Positions 1 to 12,950 of a DNA stretch of 64,000 bases are shown piece after piece. The stretch comes from Siphonodentalium dalli (Eukaryota > Mollusca > Scaphopoda > Gadilida > Siphonodentaliidae). The notes beneath the pieces are model-generated. The model was given only the letters and a program-made list of their open reading frames with translations, did not search any database and had not been told where the DNA came from. Made by a program: the position numbers and the translations under genes. The number at the start of each line of letters is the position of its first letter. Position 1 is the stretch's first letter. Location of the stretch: NCBI GenBank assembly GCA_032622095.1, contig CP136069.1:52376760-52440759 (forward strand), written 5' to 3'.

Positions 1-225
1 TTCATTAATCTTCTCATCATGCTCTGTATCTCTTTCTCTTACTTAATCTTGTCTTCCACTTTTCACTGACCACTATATGTAATCTGTTCTTTTCTGAGGA
101 GATGGCTCTATATAAGCATCTGATGCTTGTTGTCAAATCCTCTTCCCCCCTTCTAGTCTTCTATTCATACATGTGTCATGTTTTATAATTATAACTTTTT
201 GGGAAGAAATAAAATATTGTTTAAA

Positions 226-610
226 CCAGTACAAAGCCTTGGAACTTTTTGACAGGGAACCTTATAGAGTCGAAAAAATAACGCGGGGAATATATATCTG
301 TTTCTTAATAATGTACATCACTGTAGGTGAAGGTCCGATCTCGAAAGTGCATGCTTTTCTGTGACTTTTCTGAGCCGATATCGCAATAAACATTGATTAC
401 CCAGAATAAACTCCACAATTGTAAGCTACGCAAAGCAGAATCGCCCACAAAGTCACTTAAGTCGTGAAATTTCTAGTTAGGACCTTCACCTACAGCGAAG
501 TACATTATTAAGGAACATATAATAACACAGAAATATATTCCCCGCGTTAGTTTTTCGACTTTATAAGGTTCCCTGTCAAAACTTCAAAAAGTTCACAGGT
601 TTTGTACTGG
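226..610. repeat. Foldback (inverted repeat) element, unit 1
   Basis: Arms of roughly 110-130 bp (226-336 and 480-610) are inverted copies of one another around a ~140-bp spacer. Short, non-coding and inverted-ended, it could be a MITE-like element or a simple inverted duplication. No target duplication is evident. Confidence 0.75.
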
Positions 611-887
611 TGGAATATGAACTCTATGGGCGGGCGTCAGACAGAGTAGAGATTCATGGCATGATCTAAGCATATTGGCATTTCAAGACAATGCGTCAGA
701 AGCACCGCGAGATGTTGAACTACAAAATGTTTACTTTTATCATGTCCTTAGCTTTGGTAAATATGCATTTTATATTAATGTTGCCGTTCAGCTTCTGTGG
801 CCATAGGGTTTTCTATGAGAACATTCCTGCAAAAAATGCCGTGCAAACTTGCCAGTGTATGAATGTATACCCTAACTTCTATAACTA

Positions 888-972
888 TATAATAACTGCT
901 CACTGTGGTTTAGTGAAACCTCTCTAATAAATGCTCACTGTGGTTTAGTGAAACCTCTCTAATAAATGCTCA
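888..972. repeat. 35-bp minisatellite, unit 1 (about 2 copies)
   Basis: Two tandem copies of a 35-bp motif containing CACTGTGGTTTAGTGAAACC. The same motif is expanded to about 12 and 14 copies at the equivalent places in the other two units. Confidence 0.85.
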
Positions 973-1199
973 CTAAGTATATATGCACCCATTGGCTATC
1001 AAAATAGGGGACGGTGGTGAAATACATGCTAGTACAGATGTACAAAATATAAAAAATACAAGATACTATTAGAACAATCAAATTCGCGGGTATCATGTGT
1101 TTGATGCAAATAATTGTTACTATCGCTCCTGATCTTCTCAACAAAATATTAATGCTTTTATAAAATCAACTCGATTTCAATGTTCGTCATGCTTGGTAT

Positions 1200-1790
1200 T
1201 TAATATAGACATGCACCGTCAGGAACCATTACAGGGGTACTGTACGCCATTTTCAATAAATTCCTGGTGATAACAACGATCCAATATCGAAAATATATAG
1301 AAAACTAAGTAATTTGAGTCGAAGATGTATTCTGTAAACGTTCATGTTAATAGGTAATCTTAATATCAAAGTTATTAATTTGATATAAATTTAATTTATG
1401 GCTGGAGCCATAAATTAAATTACGAATTTCCGTGTACAAGACATATACTAATCAAAATAATTCACGGATAGTGGATGCAACGCGTGGCACACATGATCTT
1501 GTAAAACATTATGTTGATACGGGGCATACACTCAAGCCACTCACTGACTAGTGACTATACAATGTATAACATGAGTGTATAGGACTAGTATGCATCTAAT
1601 ATAACATTTATTTGATACATTTGCTTGAAAACTGTCCAAAAATTACTCGACATTTTTTCGCATTCCGGCTAATCTGCCATCCGTAAAATTACTTCGTACT
1701 CAACAGACTTTCAGATAATAGAAATCTGGTTACCTTATTCTGCGACTCAGAGACTATAGAAACCAACAACAACATTTGAGTACAGTATCC
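1200..1790. repeat. Dispersed repeat copy carrying an unoccupied Polinton target site (unit 1)
   Basis: This stretch, also at 7010-7595, matches in reverse complement the DNA on both sides of the Polinton (18421-18503 and 31880-32280). The Polinton target hexamer is present here once, as TCCGTA at 1680-1685, so this is a paralogous empty site. It also contains a perfect ~31-bp palindrome around 1390-1420 centred on a GGCTGGAGCC core. No open frame is seen. Confidence 0.8.
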
Positions 1791-2589
1791 ATTTAAGAAC
1801 TGAAACTGTCACCAGATACCAGTCTTTCACGAAAATAGTTTTGTCAGTTTTGAATTCGCGCAGCACGGTATATATAAAATTATTCGTATTATGTCGATCA
1901 ATTGGTGATTCTAATGTTAGCTATATATATGTTTTTCTTTTGGCAAAGAAGGCTCGTCGCATATTATCTTAATAGTTTCTTTTGTCTCAGTACTCATTAT
2001 GTATGAATAAGAATTTATCAAATCCGAAAGAAAATTAAAACTTAGAAAAGGAATTTGCTATATAATCGAGTATACATGTGTATATTTCATCACAAAATGA
2101 TACTCACTTTCAACATTCCAGCGTGGACGAAACGTGAGCGCTGCCCAGTTATGAACGTTAATATACACTACAAAAAGGCGGCGATCCTCCGTGATCACTA
2201 ACAACTTTGTGACATCGCCTGCTCGGTGCCGTTAAAGTCAATGGTAGGCGGACAACTGCGACACATCTGCCATATAGCGAAGATTATTCATATAATGAGA
2301 TATTAAATTGATCGGGAAATCAATCGATTTTCTTCATCATTTGGTGTTCACACACTGGCAAGTTTGCCAGACAGTCTTTTGCAGGCATTTCGGATTAGAA
2401 AGATGCAAAGCTTATAAAATGCATCTGTACCACAGCTAACTAAGTCAGAAGTAAATGCTCTGTAGTTCCACTATACTAGCGATGCTATCGAAATTTTCCT
2501 GTAAATATAATGCAACTGTTTCATAAGAGCCAATCATAATATACGGTAGAGCATGTATTGAATCTTTGGCTAATGCCCGTAGAGATAAT

Positions 2590-5022
2590 ATTCAACCAGT
2601 ACAAAGCCAAAGACTAATTCGACAAAGACGCCGATTACATTAAATGGATACAAAATCCAACTCTAATTGGTCTAATTATCGAAAAAAAAAACGTAATGAA
2701 GTTATTGCTACAATACGAAAAAACAAAAAAAAACAATATTTAACAAGAACTGAAGAAGTTCTGAATGACAAACGCTGTGAGCCTTCAAAGTGGTGGAAAA
2801 CCTCTTATACAAAAAGAAAAACAAATCGATTATTATTAGTTGGCGATCAGGTTGTTATAACTAATGCTGAGAAGGGCGAAACACTAAATCGCTCTTTTTG
2901 TAGTATTTCTTCAGTTGACGAAACTGGAATAACATTGCCTCACAAATCTTACAATCCATGGAGATCAACGCTATCAACACTCAAAATAAGTCACGAATCG
3001 GTAAGATCTGCCCTAGAATCATTAAAAGCATCAAAAGCCTGTGGTCCTGACATGATAAATCCCAAACTTCTCAAAAACTGTGCAATTCCGCTTACGTAAA
3101 TGAGGTACTTTTCGCAAACATCTGGGACTCATGTTTAACAATCATGGCTCATGGGATGCTCAATTAAGTGACATTATAGATAGGGCCTGGAAACGAGTGA
3201 ACCACCTAAGAAAATTTAAATACTATCTGGACCGTATAACTATAGAGAGAATATATTTTGCTTATATAAGACCAGTGTTGGAATATGCCTCACCCGTATG
3301 GGATAACTGCACGCAAGCAGAACTATGTAATACTTGCATTCAACAGTCTTTTATTCCTCAAGCATGGACAAGATCAAACATTGTGCCAATATTTAAGAAA
3401 GACGAACCATCAGATGTCTCAAATTATCGACCAGTAGCATTACTCAGCTGTATATCCAAAGTATTTGAAAGATGCATTTTTAATCATTTGTGGGAATTTC
3501 TCTCTTCAAACGGAATCATAACGCAATACCAGTCTGGATTTGTCCGAGGGGACTCCACAGTGTTCCAACTCACAGATTTGTATGATCACATATGTTCATC
3601 GCTAGACATGGGGAAAGAGATCAGATGTGTATTTTGTGACATAAGCAAGGCGTTTGATAAAGTCTGGCACCGTGGCCTTTTATATAAACTTGAAAGTATA
3701 GGTATTACAGGAAATCTGCTGAAACTTCTTGAGTCATATTTAACTGACCGTGAACAGCGAGTCTTAATTGAGGGAGATCATTCTCAATGGAAACCTGTCA
3801 TGGCGGGTGTGCATGGACTGGACCCCCTCCTTTTTCTTATCTACATTAATGATATAACGCAAAATGTTAACTGTCACAGACGCTTGTTTGCAGATGATAC
3901 ATTCATGTATTTAACACTTGAAGACCCTATATTGGCGGCAGAATTAATAAAGGGTGATATTGAAAGATTGGCATCCTGGTCACAAGAATGGCTTGTAAAA
4001 TTTAACCCATCGAAAAAAGACTCTTCTGATATCGCGTAAAACTGACCCCCTGATCATCATCGACTCCACATGTCTAACGCGGACGTAAATGAGGTACTTT
4101 TCGCAAACATCTGGGACTCATGTTTAACAATCATGGCTCATGGGATGCTCAATTAAGTGACATTATAGATAGGGCCTGGAAACGAGTGAACCACCTAAGA
4201 AAATTTAAATACTATCTGGACCGTATAACTATAGAGAGAATATATTTTGCTTATATAAGACCAGTGTTGGAATATGCCTCACCCGTATGGGATAACTGCA
4301 CGCAAGCAGAAAGTGAGCTAATTGAAAAAATCCAATTTGAGGCTACTGGAATAGCAACGGGAGGAACAAGAAGCATAAACAGCATTAATATATTGACAGA
4401 TCTTGGTTGGGAACTGTTAAGTGAAAGAAGAAAAAAAATTCAAACTTCATCAATTCTATAAGATGTTCTATCGCAATTCACCAGCATATCTTTACAACAC
4501 TGTTAATCATAAACACACAGGGGCTTCCATATATGACTTTCGGAGAACTGACTTAAGACCCCCATTTTCATCATATCAACGCTCATTCTTGCCCGCGACA
4601 ACAAGACAGTGGAATCAATTATCTGATGAACTGAACAATTCTGAAACTCTAGAAAACTTCAAATATAAATTGAATTCCAATCTGTGTTTAAGACAAAATA
4701 ACGTTCGTCATTATAGCTATATATAACAAATGCCACAAAGCCCAGATAATTCACGCTCAACTTTGACTAGGATGCAGTAACCTCAATGATGATCTCAGTC
4801 GCAACAATTTAAACGAATCTGATAAATGTGCATGTGGGGAAATCGAGACTGCCGACCACTTTTTACTTTATTGTCCCAGATACTCAACAATACGAAATGA
4901 AATATTCTCAGCATTAGCCCAAAATTTGTGGAGATCTGATATTCTACTTAAGGGATCTACTTCATTCCCCAAAAGACTTAACAATGTTAATTTGAGGCCA
5001 CTCAAACATTTCTACTACTAGC
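2590..5022 (+). mobile_element. Decayed non-LTR retrotransposon (LINE), copy 1, 5'-truncated
   Basis: Reverse transcriptase of a Jockey/CR1-like LINE. Visible blocks are a pre-RT region (2644-3099), RT fingers and palm with NYRPVAL, the catalytic strand DISKAFDKVWH and the active-site FADDT (to 4039), a thumb/C-terminal region (4120-4726), and a terminal CCHC-like segment with CACG...HFLLYCP ending at TAG 5020-5022. No endonuclease domain is present upstream. The frame shifts at least at about 3100, 4040, 4430 and 4740. The block before LLFLIYIND, normally PQGSVLGP-like, is degraded here. A 225-bp segment at 3097-3320 duplicates 4083-4310 and interrupts the RT domain. Clade assignment is tentative. 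Confidence 0.9.
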
Positions 5023-5568
5023 AATCGATTTCGTTAGTCGCCAATTGTATTTCTGATTCACAATAAGTAGCTGCTCGAATTTGATAATCTTCAGAGACAC
5101 AAATCAAAATGATATAGCTATAAATGATATATATAGCTAACAATGTGGTAACAATTTCAGTAACTCGATGCTACACAAAAAAACAAAAAGCCATATAAAG
5201 GTACTGGCAAACTAGTGACTCCACTCTACACATAGTTTAATTTTTCCTATGTAAAACAATATCATGCATAAGAGAAGTGATCATTGTAAATATATGTGCT
5301 AATTGCTTTTTTCTCTCTGTTCTCACCCAACTGTAATCCATCAGTTCATTAATATTCTCATCATGCTCTGTATCTCGTCCTCTTACTTAATCTTGTCTTC
5401 CACTTCTCACTGACCACTATATGTAATCTGTTCTTTTCTGAGGAGATGGCTCTATATAAGCATCTGATGCTTGTTGTCAAATCCTCTTCCTCCCTTCTAG
5501 TCTTCTATTCATACATGTGTCATGTTTTATAATTATAACTTTTTGGGAAGAAATAAAATATTGTTTAA

Positions 5569-5954
5569 ACCAGTATAAAGCCTTGGAACTTTTTGACAGG
5601 GAACCTTATAGAGTCGAAAAAATAACGCGGGGAATATATATCTGTTCCTTAATACTGTACATCACTGTAGGTGAAGGTCCGATCTCGAAAGTGCATGCTT
5701 TTCTGTGACTTTTCTGAGCCGATATCGCAATAAACATTGATTACCCAGGATAAACTCCACAATTGTAAGCTACGCAAAGCAGAATCGCCCACAAAGTCAC
5801 TTAAGTCGAGAAATTTCTAGTTAGGACCTTCACCTACAGCGAAGTACATTATTAAGGAACATATAATAACACAGAAATATATTCCCCGCGTTAGTTTTTC
5901 GACTTTATAAGGTTCCCTGTCAAAACTTCAAAAAGTTCACAGGTTTTGTACTGG
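5569..5954. repeat. Foldback element, unit 2
   Basis: Second copy of the inverted-repeat element at 226-610, with the same arm arrangement and only scattered substitutions. Confidence 0.75.
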
Positions 5955-6231
5955 TGGAATATGAACTCTATGGGCGGGCGTCAGACAGAGTAGAGATTCA
6001 TGGCATGATCTAAGCATATTGGCATTTCAAGGCAATGCGTCAGAAGCACCGCGAGATGTTGAACTACAAAATGTTTACTTTTATCATGTCGTTAGCTTTG
6101 GTAAATATGCATTTTATATTAATGTTGCCGTTCAGCTTCTGCGGCCATAGGGTTTTCTATGAGAACATTCCTGCAAAAAATGCCGTGCAAACTTGCCAGT
6201 GTATGAATGTATACCCTAACTTCTATAACTC

Positions 6232-6630
6232 TATAATAACTGCTCACTGTGGTTTAGTGAAACCTCTCTAATAAATGCTCACTGTGGTTTAGTGAAACCT
6301 CTCTAATAAATGCTCACTGTGGTTTAGTGAAACCTCTCTAATAAATGCTCACTGTGGTATAGTGAAACCTCTCTAATAACTACTCACTGTTGTTTAGTGA
6401 CACCTCTATAATATCTGCTCACTGTGGTTTAGTGAAACCTCTCAAATAACTGCTCACTGTGGTTTAGTGAAACCTCTATAATAACTGCTCACTGTGGTTT
6501 AGTGAAACCTCTATAATAACTGCTCACTGTGGTTTAATGAAACGTCTCTAACAACTGCCGACTGTGTTTTATCGAAACCTCTCTATAATAACTGTTCATT
6601 GTGATTTAGTGAAACCCCTCTAATAACTGC
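6232..6630. repeat. 35-bp minisatellite, unit 2 (about 12 copies)
   Basis: Tandem 34-35 bp copies with slight divergence between units. The array is followed by ~150 bp (to 6780) that is missing from unit 1. Confidence 0.9.
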
Positions 6631-7009
6631 TCACTTATTCAGTGATATAACTAAATATGTTCCACTCAATGCAGATCGATACATATGATAAGTGTGCGAT
6701 GGCTTATGCCATTAGTGATCCAATGCCAGGTATAATCAAGACGTTTTCTGAAGTAGAATAAAAAGGGCAGAATAATCTGTCTAAGTATATATGCACCCAT
6801 TGGCTATCAAAATAGGGGACGGTGGTGAAATACATGCTAGTACAGATGTACAAAATATAAAAAATACAAGATACTATTAGAACAATCAAATTCGCGGGTA
6901 CCATGTGTTTGATGCAAATAATTGTTACTATCGCTCCTGATCTTCTCAACAAAATATTAATGCTTTTATAAAATCAACTCGATTTCAATGTTCGTCATGC
7001 TTGGTATTT

Positions 7010-7595
7010 AATATAGACATGCACCGTCAGGAACCATTAAAGGGGTACTGTACGCCATTTTCAATAAATTCGTGGTGATAACAACGATCCAATATCGAAA
7101 ATATATAGAAAACTAAGTAATTTGAGTCGAAGATGTATTCTGTAAACGTTCATGTTAATAGGTAATCTTAATATCAAAGTTATTAATTTGATATAAATTT
7201 AATTTATGGCTGGAGCCATAAATTAAATTACGAATTTCCGTGTACAAGACATATACTAATCAAAATAATTCACGGATAGTGGATGCAACGCGTGGCACAC
7301 ATGATCTTGTAAAACATTATGTTGATACGGGGCATACACTCAAGCCACTCACTGACTAGTGACTACACAATGTATAACATGAGTGTATAGGACTAGTATG
7401 CATCTAATATAACATTTATTTGATACATTTGCTTGAAAACTGTCCAAAAATTATTCGACATATGTTCGCATTCCGGCTAATCTGCCATCCGTAAAATTAC
7501 TTCGTACTCAACAGACTTTCAGATAATAGAAATCTGGTTACCTTATTCTGCGACTCAGAGACTATAGAAACCAACAACAACATTTGAGTACAGTA
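7010..7595. repeat. Dispersed repeat copy with unoccupied Polinton target site (unit 2)
   Basis: Equivalent of 1200-1790. The target hexamer is intact as TCCGTA at 7488-7493, giving a second local empty-site reference for the Polinton insertion. Confidence 0.8.
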
Positions 7596-8389
7596 TCCAT
7601 TTAAGAACTGAAACTGTCACCAGATACCAGTCTTTCACGAAAATAGTTTTGTCAGTTTTGAATTCGCGCAGCACGGTATATATAAAATTATTCGTATTAT
7701 GTCGATCAATTGGTGATTCTAATGTTAGCTATATATATGTTTTTCTTTTGGCAAAGAAGGCTCGTCGCATATTATCTTAATAGTTTCTTTTGTCTCAGTA
7801 CTCATTATGTATGAATAAGAATTTATCAAATCCGAAAGAAAATTAGAAAAGGAATATGCTATATAATCGAGTATACATGTGTATATTTCATCACAAAATG
7901 ATACTCACTTTCAACATTCCAGCGTGGACGAAACGTGAGCGCTGCCCAGTTATGAACGTTAATATACACTACAAAAAGGCGGCGATCCTCCGTGATCACT
8001 AACAACTTTGTGACATCGCCTGCTCGGTGCCGTTAAAGTCAATGGTAGGCGGACAACTGCGACACATCTGCCATATAGCGAAGATTATTCATATAATGAG
8101 ATATTAAATTGATCGGGAAATCAATCGATTTTCTTCATCATTTGGTGTTCACACACTGGCAAGTTTGCCAGACAGTCTTTTGCAGGCATTTCGGATTAGA
8201 AAGATGCAAAGCTTATAAAATGCATCTGTACCACAGCTAACTAAGTCAGAAGTAAATGATCTGTAGTTCCACTATACTAGCGATGCTATCGAAATTTACC
8301 TGTAAATATAATGCAACTGTTTCATAAGAGCCAATCATAATATTCAGTAGAGCATGTCGTGAATCTTTGGCTAATGGCCGTAGAGATAA

Positions 8390-10037
8390 TATTCAACCCG
8401 TACAAAGCCAAAGACTAATTCGACAAAGACGCCGATTACATAAAATGGATGCAAATCCAACTCTAATTGGTCTAATTATCGAAAAAAATGTAATGAAGTT
8501 ATTGCTACAATACGAAAATAAAAAAACAACAATATTTAACAAGAACTGAAGAAGTTCTGAATGACAAACGTTGTGAGCCTTCAAATTGGTGGGAAAACTC
8601 TACAAAACCTCTTATACAAAAAGTAAAAAAAATCGATTAGTATTAGTTGGCGATCAGGTTGTTATAACTAATGCTGAGAAGGCCGAAACACTAAATCGCT
8701 CTTTTTTAGTATTTCTTCAGTTGACGAAACTGGAATAACATTGCCTCACAAATCTTACAATCCATGGAGATCAACGCTATCAACACTCAAAATAAGTCAC
8801 GAATCGGTAAGATCTGCCCTAGAATCATTAAAAGCATCAAAAGCCTGTGGTCCTGACATTATAAATCCCAAACTTCTAAAAAACTGTGCAATTCCGCTTA
8901 GCCTCCCCCTTGCTGAACTATGTAATACTTGCATTCAACAGTCTTTTATTCCTCAAGCATGGACAAGATCAAACATTGTGCCAATATTTAAGAAAGACGA
9001 ACCATCAGATGTCTCAAATTATCGACCAGTAGCATTACTCAGCTGTATATCCAAAGTATTTGAAAGATGCATTTTTAATCATTTGTGGGAATTTCTCTCT
9101 TCAAACGGAATCATAACGCAATACCAGTCTGGATTTGTCCGAGGGGACTCCACAGTGTTCCAACTCACAGATTTGTATGATCACATATGTTCATCGCTAG
9201 ACATGGGGAAAGAGATCAGATGTGTATTTTGTGACATAAGCAAGGCGTTTGATAAAGTCTGGCACCGTGGCCTTTTATATAAACTTGAAAGTATAGGTAT
9301 TACAGGAAATCTGCTGAAACTTCTTGAGTCATATTTAACTGACCGTGAACAGCGAGTCTTAATTGAGGGAGATCATTCTCAATGGAAACCTGTCATGGCG
9401 GGTGTGCATGGACTGGACCCCCTCCTTTTTCTTATCTACATTAATGATATAACGCAAAATGTTAACTGTCACAGACGCTTGTTTGCAGATGATACATTCA
9501 TGTATTTAACACTTGAAGACCCTATATTGGCGGCAGAATTAATAAAGGGTGATATTGAAAGATTGGCATCCTGGTCACAAGAATGGCTTGTAAAATTTAA
9601 CCCATCGAAAAAAGACTCTTCTGATATCGCTTAAAACTGACCCCCTGATCATCATCGACTCCACATGTCTAACGCGGACGTAAATGAGGTACTTTTCACA
9701 AACATCTGGGACTCATGTTTAACAATCATGGCTCGTGGGATGCTCAATTAAGTGACATTATAGATAGGGCCTGGAAACGAGTGAACCACCTAAGAAAATT
9801 TAAATACTATCTGGACCGTATAACTATAGAGAGAATATATTTTGCTTATATAAGACCAGTGTTGGAATATGCCTCACCCGTATGGGATAACTGCACGCAC
9901 GCAGAAAGTGAGCTAATTGAAAAAATCCAATTTGATGCTACTGGAATAGCAACGGGAGGAACAAGAAGCATAAACAGCATTAATATATTGACAGATCTTG
10001 GTTGGGAACTGTTAAGTGAAAGAAGTAGCTGCTCGAA
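8390..10037 (+). mobile_element. Decayed non-LTR retrotransposon (LINE), copy 2
   Basis: Same LINE as at 2590-5022. The RT frame is uninterrupted from 8741 to 9634 (297 codons, with NYRPVAL, DISKAFDKVWH and FADDT) because it lacks the 225-bp insertion of copy 1. Its thumb region (9715-10030) runs into a ~620-bp deletion that removed the C-terminal part and the zinc-knuckle-like end. The early region is frameshifted near 8500-8740. Copy 2 keeps the original junction that copy 1 lost, so the insertion in copy 1 is derived. Confidence 0.9.
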
Positions 10038-10528
10038 TTTGATAATCTTCAGAGACACAAATCAAAATGATATAGCTATAAATGATATATATAGCTAACA
10101 ATGTGGTAACAATTTCAGTAACTCGATGCTACACAAAAAAACAAAAAGCCATATAAAGATACTGGCAAACTAGTGACTCCACTCTACACATAGTTTAATT
10201 TTTCCTATGTAAAAACAATATCATGCATAAGAGAAGTGATCATTGTAAATATATGTGCTAATTGCTTTTTTCTCTCTGTTCTCACCCAACTGTAATCCAT
10301 CAGTTCATTAATATTCTCATCATGCTCTGTATCTCGTCCTCTTACTTAATCTTGTCTTCCACTTCTCACTGACCACTATATGTAATCTGTTCTTTTCTGA
10401 GGAGATGGCTCTATATAAGCATCTGATGCTTGTTGTCAAATCCTCTTCCTCCCTTCTAGTCTTCTATTCATACATGTGTCATGTTTTATAATTATAACTT
10501 TTTGGGAAGAAATAAAATATTGTTTAAA

Positions 10529-10918
10529 CCAGTACAAAGCCTTGGAACTTTTTGACAGAGAACCTTATTGAGTCGAAAAAATAACGCGGGGAATATATAT
10601 CTGTTCCTTAATAATGTACTTCACTGTAGGTGAAGGTCAGATCTCGAAAGTGCATGCTTTTCTGTGACTTTTCTGAGCCGATATCGCAATAAACATTGAA
10701 TTAATTACCCAGGATAAACTCCACAATTGTAAGCTACGCAAAGCAGAATCGCCCACAAAGTCACTTAAGTCGTGAAATTTCTAGTTAGGACCTTCACCTA
10801 CAGCGAAGTACATTATTAAGGAACATATAATAACACAGAAATATATTCCCCGCGTTAGTTTTTCGACTTTATAAGGTTCCCTGTCAAAACTTCAAAAAGT
10901 TCACAGGTTTTGTACTGG
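10529..10918. repeat. Foldback element, unit 3
   Basis: Third copy of the element at 226-610, with a 4-bp insertion in the spacer. Confidence 0.75.
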
Positions 10919-11201
10919 TGGAATATGAACTCTATGGGCGGGCGTCAGACAGAGTAGAGATTCATGGCATGATCTAAGCATATTGGCATTTCAAGGCAAT
11001 GCGTCAGAAGCACCGCGAGATGTTGAACTACAAAATGTTTACTTTTATCATGTCCTTAGCTTTGGTAAATATGCATTTTATATTAATGTTGCCGTTCAGC
11101 TTCTGCGGCCATAGGGTTTTCTATGAGAACATTCCTGCAAAAAATGCCGTGCAAACTTGCCAGTGTATGAATGTATACCCTAACTTCTATAACTCTATAA
11201 T

Positions 11202-11682
11202 AACTGCTCACTGTGGTTTAGTGAAACCTCTCTAATAAATGCTCACTGTGGTTTAGTGAAACCTCTCTAATAAATGCTCACTGTGGTTTAGTGAAACCTC
11301 TCTAATAAATGCTCACTGTGGTATAGTGAAACCTATCTAATAACTGCTCACTGTTGTTTAGTGACACCTCTATAATAACTGCTCACTGTGGTTCAGTGAA
11401 ACCTCTCAAATAACTGCTCACTGTGGTTTAGTGAAACCTCTATAATAACTGCTCACTGTGGTTTTGTGAAACCTCTCTAATAACTGCTCACTGTGGTTTA
11501 TTGAAACCTCTCTAATAACTGCTCACTGTGGTTTAGTGAAACCTCTATAATAACTGCTCACTGTGGTTTAATGAAACGTCTCTAACAACTGCCGACTGTG
11601 TTTTATCGAAACCTCTCTATAATAACTGTTCATTGTGATTTAGTGAAACCCCTCTAATAACTGCTCACTGTGGTTTAGTGAT
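11202..11682. repeat. 35-bp minisatellite, unit 3 (about 14 copies)
   Basis: Longest of the three arrays, period 35 bp (for example GTGAA at 11221 and 11256). Variant monomers occur in the same order as in unit 2, plus extra copies in the middle. Confidence 0.9.
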
Positions 11683-11894
11683 ATAACTAAATATGTTCCA
11701 CTCAATGCAGATCGATACATATGATAAGTGTGCGATGGCTTATGCCATTAGTGATCCAATGCCAGGTATAATCAAGACGTTTTCTGAAGTAGAATAAAAA
11801 GGGCAGAATAATCTGTCTAAGTATATATGCACCCATTGGCTATCAAAATAGGGGACGGTGGTGAAATACATGCTAGTACAGATGTACAAAAAAC

Positions 11895-12090
11895 ATTTCA
11901 AGGCAATGCGTCAGAAGCACCGCGAAATGTTGAACTACAAAATGTTTACTTTTATCATGTCCTTAGCTTTGGTAAATATGCATTTTATATTAATGTTGCC
12001 GTTCAGCTTCTGCGGCCATAGGGTTTTCTATGAGAACATTCCTGCAACAAATGTCGTGCAAACTTGCCAGTGTATGAATGTATACCCTAA
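11895..12090. repeat. Extra partial unit copy marking the end of the array
   Basis: About 190 bp equivalent to 685-880 recurs directly after the sequence equivalent to 985-1045, out of its usual order. Homology to the array stops near 12090. This is a chimeric junction, consistent with unequal exchange or template switching. Confidence 0.8.
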
Positions 12091-12110
12091 CTTGAAATTA
12101 ATATAATTTA

Positions 12111-12950
12111 ACCACACCCAACACATGCACCAGGGGATTCTGGTATCCCTGATGTCCTTGTATGCTATCTGGTGATACTTTGCTATATAAACCGACATAG
12201 ATCATATAAACCTTCAAATTATGATTACGTACATGTATAATTTGGTCGGAGGGATGATACAACCGATATACATTGTTCACATTGGGCCGAAAAATATAAT
12301 GGACATTTTGTTTTTGGCAATTCTGATATTTTTGGCTTAATTAAAAAAAAATTTGGCCAAATTAAATCCTCATTTTCTGGTCTCACAATTAATGAAAAAT
12401 TTTGTTTTATTTAACATCTAACATTCTACATAATCATGTCCATACCTTCAAATACCGTGTCTAAACTTCTTTATTCCCACTATTGTTACTTAACAATATA
12501 CCATTGTCCACCATCTATCATCCTTATGGAAGGCACAGGATTCATTAGTATTGATCCTTTTTTATTTAAACATTTTAATTGGGTTCAATACATGAGTATC
12601 ATAAACACATTAGTTCACAAAAATAAAACATGACAATTGGGTTTTACATATAGAGGTTATAGGGTTAGAGTAATATTTTGAGGACACCTGGTTATCTTAC
12701 ATCCATGAGGATACAGACGTTTTAAGAAATGTCCAGGTACTCCTCTGTTCATGGTGTTATACTGGCTAGTTGTACTTCGTTTAAATGAAATGTTGTTATA
12801 TATCAGCCACATGTGCCCAACACAGAGTGATTTTAAGTTGTTTATGTTGGGTTGTTTATGTACCATTGTCAGGTTACCATTCCTGAAAAGTTTAATGCTA
12901 CTGACTGTATGTTTTCTTTCATCACAAGGAAACTATATTTGACTGTTTAC
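12111..12950. other. No gene recognised
   Basis: AT-rich, non-coding in appearance. Short overlapping frames on both strands show no recognisable domain. Confidence 0.5.

Larger units (their letters stand above)
1..12110. repeat. Tandem array of a ~5 kb composite unit, about 2.3 copies
   Basis: The same sequence restarts at 1, 5345 and 10304 (shifts of about 5344 and 4959 bp). Each unit holds, in order, a foldback, a short conserved stretch, a 35-bp minisatellite, a ~600-bp dispersed repeat, a decayed LINE, and an AT-rich tail. Copies differ by few substitutions but by large indels: minisatellite expansion in copies 2 and 3, a 225-bp insertion in the first LINE and a ~620-bp deletion in the second. 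The third unit is cut short near 11.9 kb and joined to another partial copy. The left edge lies outside the window. Confidence 0.9.

Noticed and set aside
691-927. 78-codon ORF repeated in every unit (also at 6035, 10999 and 11858)
   Set aside because: It runs into the 35-bp minisatellite, has no domain, and its recurrence is explained by the tandem duplication of DNA rather than by coding selection.
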